NCBI GenBank assembly: GCA_963989385.1
Contig: OZ022506.1
Span: 63,127,434 to 63,191,433, forward strand
DNA from: Ctena decussata
Lineage: Eukaryota > Mollusca > Bivalvia > Lucinida > Lucinidae
DNA length: 64,000 nucleotides
Direction: 5' to 3'
Part shown: piece after piece, positions 11,823 through 22,200 of the stretch
Layout: each line of letters starts with the position of its first letter
How positions within the stretch are numbered: position 1 is the stretch's first letter
Notes under the pieces: model-generated
Seen by the model: the letters and a program-made list of their open reading frames with translations, nothing else
What the model was told of the DNA's origin: nothing
The model's database searches: none
Position numbers and translations under genes: made by a program

Positions 11823-12067
11823 ACCACGTGGGTATTACCAATTTTGCCTACCTGTGCTTTCGACCGAGTCAGTCAATTACCATTCATGCAAAAGTAGCTG
11901 TCGACCGAGACAATCGACAGCAGTATCAGCTCGGTCGACAACCATTAACAATAGGACCATTTGCCGTTATTGGTAATGTTAACGATCGTATTCTCGGTCG
12001 AAAGCCTCTTTGTATAGTACAGACTCGGTCGAAAGCACAGGTAGCCAAAGTGGTAATACCCCCGTGT
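11823..12067. mobile_element. Palindromic MITE, cacgtgggtattacc ends
   Basis: The left arm (cacgtgggtattaccaattt, then cctgtgctttcgaccgagtc) is inverted at the right end (gactcggtcgaaagcacagg, then ggtaatacccccgtg). The repeated word tcggtcga makes the interior partly self-complementary as well. Length about 245 bp; no coding sequence. Confidence 0.75.
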
Positions 12068-12096
12068 AAACGGTACAGTAAAATAGAAATCTGCTA

Positions 12097-12310
12097 GAAA
12101 GTCGCTGGTTCGACCCGCCAGCCAGGCCAACGCCTGAAAATCTCTCTGTCAACCCTGCAGCAAACTGGCTATCTTTTCCGACTTAAGGCAGATGAAAGGC
12201 AGCGAAAGGAGAGGGATAGAATCCGTCTTTCGTATGCTGTGTCCTAGACACGTTGAGTTCTAACACCAACTGCCCCACGGCCACAAGGCTACGAGAAACC
12301 TTTACTTTTG
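12097..12310 (+). mobile_element. tRNA-derived SINE-like sequence (family C)
   Basis: A B-box-like ggttcgacccgcc near 12107 is followed by about 190 bp of unique body (aaggcagatgaaaggcagc, then ccaactgccccacggccac). There is no second copy in this window for comparison, so the call rests on the B-box and layout only. Confidence 0.4.
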
Positions 12311-13504
12311 CGTTTTAATCTACTATTGCGTTGCAAAACGCTTCTGAAAGGTCGATACAAGAATGAGGACGATAGGCTGAGCAAAAGGTAATATATAGGC
12401 ATTTTCCCCGAAAAGGGGGAGATGGGGTTGAAGAGAGGAAATGTCCTTGGAATAACCGCCGTGTCACTCTAAATGTCCCATCATTTAGGATGATACGGTG
12501 GTTAGTGTAAAGGCATTTTCTATCCAAACACCACTGCCCCCAACCCCACTTCTTTTTCTTTTTGTTACCTATAATGATATGCCGTCGTGAGGTTATGACG
12601 TCGTGACAACGGTGTTGTATCTTTCTTAGGGCAGCAGCAAAAAGTTAAAGTAAAATAAAAATAAAGCAGAACATCATTGTGGTTTAAAGCATTCAATCAT
12701 GATCCTTGAGAAAGGCGTTTACCCCCGAAAAAATAGATGAAGGGTTAAAAAATATTCAAGCAGTATATTGTATGATTTATCTCCCCTTTTGGAAAAGAAT
12801 TTACCAGTAAATAATAATAGAGTCAAAAAAAAGGAAGGTGTTAGGCTTGTCATGAGGTCAATTATAGACTCTATCGGCAATAATTTCGACTTTGTCGGTT
12901 GGATCTGAACAGTACTCAATTCGTCTGAGAGTTGATGTCTGTCTCAGTTAACCGTAAGTTTCAAGAAGCTAGGTTGGTCAGAAGCATCTCTCAGTTATCT
13001 ACGGGATATTTCACTTGCCATAGCAACCAAAATCTCAAGCAAATGAATTAAAGGACATGACATCGTTCCCCAGCCTTGTAAATGCTATATATGAAATTAG
13101 GTTGAGATTGACCCAGACGCTTGAAGATATGTAGTAGCTCGAAGGCTTTGACAGACGACGGACAGCGGGGACTGGCTTTCCTATAAACTCCCCAAGAGCC
13201 AAAGCCATAGTTGTAGTTGGAAAGGGATAACAAATCATTCATTCCTTTTCCGTATGTGTGAAAAATGCGTTTCTATTAAAAATCGCTATAAAATCCGAAC
13301 GTATTTGTCATACTGGCAAAATGTGAAGAATACGACCGTATTCATCACGCTCGTGTGAAAAATGCGTTCTGTGAATATTGCTGTCTCTCAAAGCATTGAA
13401 AAATTTACACTCTCAAATACTTTAGAAGCGCAACACGTTTGTTCCTTCACATTTTCCAGACGCTGATGAAAAATAAGATGACCTGCATTTAATGAAGTTT
13501 TCCT

Positions 13505-13650
13505 GAGTCACTGGCACTTGACCAACAATATTTCTAAGAAAAAAAATCCTTGCGAAAAAAATTTCCTTGCTAAAAATATCATTTAGGTATTTTCTAGCAA
13601 GATTTTTTTCATAATAATATTGTTGGTCAAGTACCAGTGTCCTGACTGAA
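13505..13650. mobile_element. Palindromic element, CACTGGCACTTGA ends
   Basis: The inverted arms are gtcactggcacttgaccaac with aatatt, and aatattgttggtcaagtacc with agtgtcctgac, around an AT-rich centre that also folds (ccttgctaaaaata / attttctagcaag). The element at 28104-28306 has the same outer word, cactggcacttga. Confidence 0.7.
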
Positions 13651-13896
13651 CATTTTCAAAGGAGCCATTAGCTTTTGTTGCACAACTGATACGGCAAAGT
13701 GTATTTTTAACAAATCCTTTAAAATGTTTTACAAAATGGGCAATGTGTACCTACAAAAAATCTTTAAATGAATGCATTTTAAAGCAGACTTTCCAACCGA
13801 AATGAGATTGGTTGCACGATAGCTACTGAAGCCCATTACATGATTTTTATGTAATTTAAAGAAACAACAAAGTTTTCACTGTTTACAATACAATTT

Positions 13897-14132
13897 GAGC
13901 CGTGACACGACAAAACCAACAAAGTGGTTGTGCGCCCAGCGCAGTCTCAAATCAGCCTGGGCATCCGCCCAGTCTGATCAGAGTCTTCGCTGTCCGCATG
14001 GAGGTAGCATAGACCCTTAGCTACCCTTTGAGCACTTAACGAAGAGTCTGGTCAAACTGGACGGATGCCCAGGCTGATCTGAGTCTGCGCTGGGCACACA
14101 ACCATTTTGTTGGTTTTGTCGTGTCGCGGCTC
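13897..14132. mobile_element. MITE, GAGCCGCGACACGAC family, copy 1
   Basis: The ends GAGCCGTGACACGACAAAAC and GTTTTGTCGTGTCGCGGCTC are inverted. The arms continue inward through caacaaagtggttgtg, the centre being less conserved. The element is flanked by ATTT on both sides (13893-13896 and 14133-14136), a plausible 4-bp target duplication. Copies 2 and 3 are at 20811-21043 and 21744-21977. Confidence 0.85.
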
Positions 14133-14567
14133 ATTTGTCCATGAAAACGGGCACCCCCTGTCTCAAAACGTTTAGATTTTCGACATTTGAAATTCATACT
14201 ATGGTAAACAGTTTCTCAAGTGACACTAACTACTGGCCAGTCTTCGTCATAAAATGAAAGTTATAACTTGTTGTCATTTATAAACAATGAATATTGAGTT
14301 GTTACTATTTAAAAACAAGAAAAATCTGAAAAAAAAAATAATCGTCGCAGATCAAATGGAAGTGTGTTTTGTAATATGTCTCTAGTTAAAGTGTTGACAA
14401 TAACATTCCTGAATATGACTCACGTGAGCTATGTAGGTAGGCACCCACAACCGTAATTTTGACACTTGGTAGCGACAATGACCTATCTCAAAATTGGGCT
14501 GTCTAATTTGACATTCAAAAAATATTAGATAAAAAATAAAACGAGGAACGTTTAAAAAAAAAACACT

Positions 14568-14652
14568 TGCAGCGGCCGGGATTCGAAGCCGGGCCTCCAT
14601 GCTCTGGCCGCCAACGTGGCAAGCGATAATTCTACCACTGAACCACTGAGAC
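14568..14652 (-). pseudogene. tRNA-Gly(GCC)-like pseudogene
   Basis: Read on the minus strand it contains a glycine-type A box (GGTTCAGTGGTAGAATTATC), the anticodon-region word TTGCCACG, and a T arm (CCCGGCTTCGAATCCCGG). Between the anticodon arm and the T arm it has about 17 extra bases (GGCGGCCAGAGCATG and flanks). The acceptor ends do not pair well (GTCTCAG against CGCTGCA). The extra bases and poor stem argue against a working tRNA. A SINE head is an alternative, but no body is visible. Confidence 0.6.
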
Positions 14653-14659
14653 TCACAAC

Positions 14660-15170
14660 CTAATCGATCTTTAAAATGTGTATTATGTATCTATCTATCT
14701 CTATCTATCTATTTATACTGCAATTAAGAATTAAACCGCGGATGTAGAAATCAAAAGTAGATCTTCATCGAAAAAAAAGTTTTGAATAATATCTGTGTCT
14801 GTTTTCGATAATTACAAACAAGAAAAACATTTTGAATTGATATATGACATAGTGCTAGTATTCACAGTGCATGCGACGGGAAAAAACGAAGATTAAATAT
14901 TCATTGACCTTTGATAGTATTGGCTAAATTTTGACATATCGCGTTATTTGACCAATGAAGTCTTGTGAAATGGGGAACAATATCTAAATTATACGCGTCT
15001 GCGACGCGAAAAAGTGTTGCGTTTTTAAAGTGCATCAGTATAGATGTAGCTATGTATCTGTGGGATATTAAAGGGAAAAGTCAGTGAAAAAACAACAACA
15101 TAAAATGGAAGTCCGCAGTAGACAGACGCTAAGACTACGTTTAACAGTAACTGTGTCATAGAGAATAACA
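14660..15170. other. Stretch without recognised features
   Basis: Apart from a short ATCT repeat near 14690 I see no gene, RNA or mobile element here. Confidence 0.4.
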
Positions 15171-15177
15171 CGTTAGT

Positions 15178-15295
15178 ATCGTTTGATATCAAGTTTATCA
15201 GGCGTGAACAGAAACAGCGTAGGAATGGCGAGGCTTGCCGAGCCAGTCAGACGTGTTTCTGGTCGAGCCTGATAAACTTGATATCAAAAGACACT
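15178..15295. mobile_element. Palindromic element
   Basis: The arms tttgatatcaagtttatcag and ctgataaacttgatatcaaa are perfectly inverted over about 20 bp. The inner arms around gcgtgaacagaaacagcg and gacgtgtttctggtcg pair imperfectly. Length about 118 bp. Confidence 0.75.
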
Positions 15296-15778
15296 TACAT
15301 GGTTTTCTATTTAGCATGCATCAATAGAATAATTTGCGTCGTAAAGAGAGTCAAACAAATGAAAAGAAATCGGTTTTGTTCGGACTTGATGACGTCGCGA
15401 ATGCACTATGACGTTAGTCCGTGACGTAATTTATACCAATCGAACGTTGTTATCACGGTCAAGTCAGTACATGTATGTAGCAAATCATCTTCAGCGATCG
15501 CTTCTAAAGGCATCGCCTGATAATATTCGCGCAAGCGCAGTTCTAAAGTGACATGATATCACATCATGCTATAATACCCCTTTTATCGGGTGATTTTTGC
15601 AGCAGATATATGATAAATTACAATATCAGAGGAGATACACTTTGTTCTGCGCCACAAACAAGAAACCTTCAATTAGGTTTCAGGAAGATTAAAGGAGATT
15701 CTGTTGATAAGTCTGATGGTGGTTTATCATGAATATCAAAACACCCGCACGCGGTCCACTGAACGTCAGACGTATCCG

Positions 15779-15890
15779 CACACTGGAAACACAACGTTGA
15801 ATCAACACTGAATAAACGTTGATTCAATGTCATAACGTTGAATCAACGTTTATTCAATGTTGATTTTACTTTGCGTGCATGCAGGGCATA
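15779..15890. repeat. ACGTTGAATCAACG repeat element
   Basis: The word acgttgaatcaacg and its inverse cgttgattcaa/tgttgattt alternate several times, giving many possible stems. The ends resemble those at 23098 and 50521: a purine-rich gga/ggg word next to cacaacgtt on the left and gcatgcagggc on the right. Probably a diverged member of the CCCAGCAGGCACA-type family. Confidence 0.6.
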
Positions 15891-16408
15891 TTTTTTTGTA
15901 CGCCTGTGAATCGTGGTCCTTGACATCAGAGTCAGAGAAGGGAACGCCAACCTTCGGGATGAGATGCTACCGAAGGCTCTTGGTGGTACATGAGCCTTGT
16001 GGAGGTGCGATGTTAACGTCACGAAACGTAAAATGAAAATGACGTCACAAAGTTTGCACGTAAAGTTAACTGGATTTCCGCTCACTGACTTTAAATTACA
16101 AAACGTCACCTGAAAAGAGTGACTCAATATTTCTATCTTTTCTATATTTTCTTCATCTACTCTCTTTTAAGAATGTTCGCATTTTAGATCTTTGAAAAGC
16201 GATGCCACAAACCAGAGTAATAAATGTTTATCCAGCTAGTATGTAATTTAAAAGTGAGATGAACACAAAAAATCGGCTCTATTTCTTTTCGCTTCTCGAC
16301 ATCTAGTCTTGAAGCAATAACAAATATGAATATTTTAAAAACAAAATTTCAGGTTTTTGCTCAATAAGGCTCAAAATGTCGGAGCCTGTCACATTTTTGG
16401 CATTGGCA

Positions 16409-16545
16409 AGCATAAAAGAAACAGTAAATTTGTTTTTTGCCAGTGTAACACCTAATTTTATTTCATCTCATGAACAGCGAAAGAGGTATTTGCGGTGTTC
16501 ATTCGATGAAATAAGATTCAATCTTACACAGAGAAAAACAAATAT
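16409..16545. mobile_element. Palindromic element related to the one at 8784
   Basis: It starts gcataaaagaaacagtaaat, as at 8746. It carries tttatttcatctcatgaaca, inverted at tgttcattcgatgaaataa, so it is a second, diverged copy of the same family. No coding capacity. Confidence 0.6.
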
Positions 16546-16599
16546 CCCCTATGCCACACTGAAACACCTACGCCAGACTAAAGAAAATTAACAAATTAA

Positions 16600-17400
16600 C
16601 ACACTGACGACGGCCATTCTGACCTGCTTGTGTATCAGAGAATGATGTTTTGCAAACTTGAGAGGCATTGGTGTAGGGATGCTTTACACTGTGTTTGGTA
16701 AAATCAGTCTTAGTCGCTCATGAGAAGAGATAGTTTTAAGATTTTTGCGATGTTTGTCAGTACATGTAGGCCCTAGCTGTTTTGTTCAAATTTGAAAGAC
16801 ATTGACGAACGGATGTTTCATACTAAAGTTTGGTCTAAATCCATCCAGTTGTTCATGAGAAGAAGCAATTTAGATATTTTCCGGCTTTCGGACATTATGC
16901 ATCCAAGTTGGTTTAAACTTTATTTATTTGTATAAACATCATAATATTTGTACAGGCAATGGTTAACAAAACATACATTTATACAAAAGGATTCAGAAGG
17001 AAGTCTGTCGACTTTTGTTGACCTGTATCCTTAGAAATGAGTTAAACCTATGACAAACAGTAAAATCAAAGTTATCTGTGCATGAAAGCGACTTTCTTTT
17101 CTCAAACCTGAAAGACATTGACGCAACTAGAATGCTTCTCAACCATTTTGGTGAAAATCCGCCCAGCCATTCGTGAGAAACGATCGTTTGAATATTCCTG
17201 TGTTGTCGGTCATTTATGCCCTACTTGTGGTTGTTTGCAATTTTAGGAGATGCTTTGTACCATGTTTAGCCAAAATCCATCCAGTCGTTCATACAAGGAA
17301 GTCGTTTAATCGGAAATGTTTATGGATGGGCGACGGAAAAAACATGATGGCAATAGCACCCGACGAGCTTAAAAGAAGATATCGACAGGCTACGAGAACA
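16600..17400. mobile_element. Decayed internally repetitive Helentron-like element
   Basis: Units of about 200-250 bp repeat the words gacattgacg, aaatccatccagt and ttcatgagaag. The right end has gatgggcgacggaaaa and caatagcacccgacgagctt, resembling the GGACGGA-rich ends of the elements at 53352-54984 and 60360-61858. The left end is not defined. Confidence 0.45.
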
Positions 17401-17510
17401 CAGTGACTGACACAATCCATGGGACGCATAGATCAGGTAAGAGATGTCTGTATCAGAGTACATCAGAGTACCAAAAGCAAGAATACGCACCTCCAACTGA
17501 GGCCTTCCAA

Positions 17511-17690
17511 GCTCCAGATAAGAAAGGGTAACAGGGATACTTGAGAGCTATATTTTGTTATTTTTCATAGGAAAAGTATGTTGTCTCAGCAAGACGGTTC
17601 AAATGAGGGACCACAAGCCGTATATTTCTGTGGAAAAATACGGAAAATAATCCCAACTTTTCCCTGTTACTCCTTATAATCTAGACCACC
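17511..17690. repeat. Imperfect inverted repeat
   Basis: The left arm ataagaaagggtaacaggga and right arm tccctgttactccttat are complementary over about 18 of 20 bases and lie about 150 bp apart. The interior is not recognised. Probably a short MITE. Confidence 0.45.
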
Positions 17691-17699
17691 GAGCTTAAC

Positions 17700-18220
17700 A
17701 GCAGCTATGGCCAGATATTGCCAACAGCAGAGGGCATGTGTTTTCAACCATCACTGATAGCGGAAAATGAAACTGGATTTAAAGCAAACAAGTCTTTATA
17801 TAAAACAATTAAGTCTTTCTTATAAAACGGTTCATTTTTATTCTAACAATTATGTAACATGTAAAATATGATTTAGAAAAAGATAAAACATTAAAACAAT
17901 TTTCACAGAAGAACTAAATTGTAAATATATTAAAGCCACATAATACACTATCCGCCAACTTTATTGCCTCCCTTCTCAAAGGAAGTCAACTCTTAAAGGA
18001 AAGAATTAGCTCCCCAACGAAATAATTATTTCCTGTTAAATGCACTCCATTTTGGAAGGGCACATGTACGTCATTCAATGAAGCTAATAGAATGTCACTA
18101 AATTTACCTCCCTTTGTAAAAATGGCAACAAAACATGGCAGTGTACCCTTTTACCTAATGCAAATATCAAATTTATCTAAAGCAGCAAGCCAATTAAAGT
18201 CTGTAATGTATCCCCCGCCT

Positions 18221-18263
<43 letters not shown>

Positions 18264-18620
18264 CCAGCTTTTTATATACACAGATCACCGGGTACTTCTA
18301 CTGTGACAAATGTATAAGTACATTTCAGTCAAAGATCTGGATGAAGACAAGTCTATCTATTCTTTTTTCTCATAAGTCCGCAAAGGAAAAAGGCCTTTGC
18401 TTATGTCCAGTCTTGTGATTCTTATACGAGTTTCCCACTGGTCTGGCATTCAACGCAAGCAACGAAGACCACGTATAGGAAACTTGCTCTGTTTGATACA
18501 GCTTGGACTAAACATTTATTGAAATTTTTGCAGACGTAAATTGTGTCTGTTTTTTTCTTTCTTTTGCTTTAAGGGCTGATACGTTAAACACGTAAAACAG
18601 TGCATTCAGGCACAACTCCT
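17700..18620. other. Stretch with a long poly-C run, no gene
   Basis: A run of about 40 C bases (18222-18262), interrupted only near its left side, produces a polyproline reading frame that should be ignored. The remainder has no recognised gene or repeat. Confidence 0.5.
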
Positions 18621-18624
18621 CTTT

Positions 18625-19169
18625 TTACAAAAGCAGGATGATAACGATTCCAATCAAAATAAGCTCTCCCCAACCAACTCCACTTTTGGGCATCTCTGTT
18701 GTTGTCTTGGCAACAGCCTTTGATGTTTCTGGCGCTGTAAATATAAGAACAAACCAAGATGATTTATTTAATATTGTGCATATTAGTAATGGTAGCTATA
18801 ACTGCATAACTTTAACTGCTCAGCTTTCCGTTTTTTTACAAAGGGAAACATTAGCTATGAGCTCCTTTTTGTTTCTCTTCAACCAAAACCCTTCAAAATG
18901 GTGTCTACTCTTAAAGGTAAACGACAGCTCCCAGGTCACTGCCTTCCAAGCCCCTTTCAAGTAAAAGAGAAAAACGAAAATGAAAATTACAGCATTGTGT
19001 CTCCTAAAAGTGAACCGATTCTCACCCATGCACTTTAGCTGAGGAAAGGTACTATACTACAAAGGACGGTAATTAAATCACCTTCTTTGCAAAAACCTAA
19101 CTTCCTTGACGTATACGTTTTGCTTCCAGTGCATATAATGCTTATGGTAGGAGTTTTTGTATTGAGGAC

Positions 19170-19224
<55 letters not shown>

Positions 19225-22200
19225 TATTAACAAAGACTCCCAACCACAACTAGGGTAGAGTCGGGTAACTTCGGACAGCAGGTAAATTCGTACTGTGGCA
19301 TTGTTTCCTTTATAGGTTAGTTGTTTGGAATTGAAACAAACATAACTGGGCAAACAGTGAAAATCCTAATGAGACGGCTCATAAAGAGTCGTCTCATCTG
19401 GATTTTTTTCTGTTTGCAATGGAATGTCCGAATTTATCCGCTGTCCGATGTTACCCGACTCTACCCTACTCAAACCTATCCCATGATGTAGAAAATATCC
19501 GGGTCAGTCAAGCAACTTCTGTTGACTTTGTCTTTGCCATTACATTACTAGGGTCAAGTCAGGTAAATTCGGACAGCAGGTAAAATTCGGACAGTGACAC
19601 TGTTTCATTTATATGTCAGTTATTTTGAATTAAAACAAAAATTAACTAGGCAAATAGTGAAAATCCTGATAAGACGACTCATTATGAGCCGTCTCATCTG
19701 GATTTTCACTGTTTGCAATGGTATGTCCGAATTTACCCGCTGTCCGAAGTTACCAGGCTCGACCCCTAATGACACCAATCGTAATGGCAACATCGCTGAG
19801 ACAACATTCCGAGAACGACCTTGGAACATCAAGCCGGGCCGGGTAGCGCAATCGGTAGGGCACCTGACTCGTAAGTCAGAGGTCCTGGGTTCGAATCCCG
19901 GTCTGGCCCCATACTTTCGTTTCTCCTTCCGCTGATTCAAGAAGGGCAGTTGTCAGTTACTGGCGAAAGTATGTGCACTTAGTACTGGTTAACCGCTTAG
20001 AAGGTCTAAGCCTGCCCAGGAATAGTGTGGTTAGGTTAACTGACCGTCCCGACATGACCTTAGTTGTTTACCGTGGACGTTAAGCGTCAAATCAACCAAC
20101 CAACCAATTGGAACATCAAGGACAGCCTAAGGACATTCTTGCAACATTTAGAGTTAGCTTGGACCCGTGCCTGGCTCCCACAATGCCTTTCGGCAAATGT
20201 GGGTAAGGCAACTATTTCCATTTTTTTTACCAGATGGCAGACGCTTTAATCGATTTACAGACGAACTAATAGTTGCCTTACGTACATTTGCCGAAAGGCA
20301 TTGTGGGAGTCAGGTACGACCAGCTAAGATAGACAGAGCGAGCAAAACACATACAGTAGATTTCTTACCTGGCTCAGGTCTAGGCTCAAATACAATTATT
20401 TCTGAATCCCTGCATAACCCTTCTGATAATCGAAGCATATTTGGTGCTTCTTGGTTGTTTGACTTTTGCAGTCTCATTCGAAGTCTTTCAGCAGGCATTT
20501 CAAACTGCAAATTAAAAATAACAGAATGAAATTTATTGTCACTTCTAAGGGGTTCAGATAAGGGACACTTCTGATTTCTCAGAAGCGCATATTGTGATGA
20601 TGACTAGATTCATGTCGTTGCGTTGATTAAACTGGGTGAACAGTGGTTACAGACATTACCATTGAAACTCAATCCTTTTTAAAGCATCTGACTTCTAAAC
20701 TGCAGGGTTCTCATAACCAACTACCCCAGTGTCAACAAATTATCGCGCTAAATACTTCCCGATCAAATGTATTCCTAAAACTACCGATCAAAAAGTGCAT
20801 CTTCAAAATTGTGCCGCGACACGACAAAACCAACAAAGTGGTTGTGCGCCCAGTGCACTCAGATCAGCCTGGGCATCCGCCCAGTCTGATCAGAGTCTTC
20901 GCTGTCCGCATGGAGGTAGCTTAGACCCTTAGCTACCCTTTGGGAACCTAACATAGAATCTGATTAAATTGAGCGAATGCCCAGGCCGATCTGAGTCTGC
21001 GCTGGGCGCACAACCACATTGTTGGTTTTGTCGGGTTGCGGCTGAAATATGTTAAGACTTCCTAAATACTGTGCGACAAATGTACCGAAGTGTAAGAAGC
21101 AAATATCGTATTTAATGCTAATCACAACACTTCAAATACATGTACCACCTGAGAGGCAGTTACTGTCTTTGCAAAAGACCCGTTTTAGTTGCACCAGCTA
21201 CTGACAATAATAAGTAGGGTGTGACACACCACCAACTCTGTAACCGTATTTAGTATGCTATGAAATGAATTTTCCTACTTTCAGCTTAATTGCACTTTGG
21301 CAAATGACTGAATAAGACAATGTTCTTATGTTTTGCTTATATGAAGGATATAAAATCCATAATCCAATTACGAATTAAAAGTTTTTAAATAAACAAAAAC
21401 TGCAGCAAAACACTTGTTTTTTTGTTGTGTAATGATTACAAGAGGAAAAAGGAATAAATAAATAAATGAATAAATAAAGACCGAGATTCTTACTATTGAA
21501 ACTGATAATTGCTCCCTGATTTCTTCTGGATATGGTATACCAGCCTCGTTCATGTTCAGATTGGTCACGTGACATGGTTTGCCTTCTCCCACAAGCTCTT
21601 TGAAAAACAACAGGTCCTGAAAAACATTTCGGAAAATATTCATCACTTAGAAGCCGTCCCAAAGAACGAGCGAACAGCCAAGACACAGATCAGTCTGCGC
21701 CTCCGCGCACGCAAGTAAGACTTAAGTTTGCTTTTCGCTATATGAGCCGCGACACGACAAAACCAACAAAGTGGCATGTGCGCCCAGAAAAGACTCAGAT
21801 CAGCCTTGGCATCCGCCCAGTCTGATCAGAGTCTTAGCTGTCCGCATGCAGGAAGCTTTGATTCCTAGCTACCCTTTAAGCGTTTAGAGAAGAATCTGGT
21901 CAGATTGGGCGGCCCAGGCTGATCTGAGTCTGCGCTGGGCGAACAGCCACATTATTGGTTTTCTCGTGTCGCGGCTGATATAATGTACATGTCACAGGAT
22001 CCGGACAGTGTTGGTGTGCAAAGAATAGAGTGACTCTGGTCAGTCTGTGTAGAGGTGCCGGATGGACGGAGGCTTCACTGTCAAAAACCGCTTTAGGGTC
22101 ACATAAACTGTTATAGGGCTCTAATGACAGAATAACACTTAGAAAACAAAACTTATTATCTTAACATTTTTACCTTTTTCAACTTTGATACCTCAAAGTC

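Larger units (their letters stand above)
11568..13383. mobile_element. 1.8-kb inverted-repeat element with nested insertions
   Basis: The left end gagaccgcaatattcacaga with acgcattt (11568-11595) is inverted at 13355-13383 (aaatgcgttctgtg, aatattgctgtctc). Words such as cgcatttttcaca recur just inside both ends. No transposase is visible. The interior holds the palindromic element 11823-12067 and the SINE near 12097. A decayed DNA transposon or large MITE is the simplest reading. Confidence 0.55.

Noticed and set aside
18092..18418. Polyproline-containing frame
   Set aside because: It is produced by a run of about 40 C bases and has no other coding signal.
19620..19940. Frames of about 106-113 residues on both strands across the MITE and SINE
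   Set aside because: They are translations of repeat sequence; the same peptide pieces would arise at every SINE copy.
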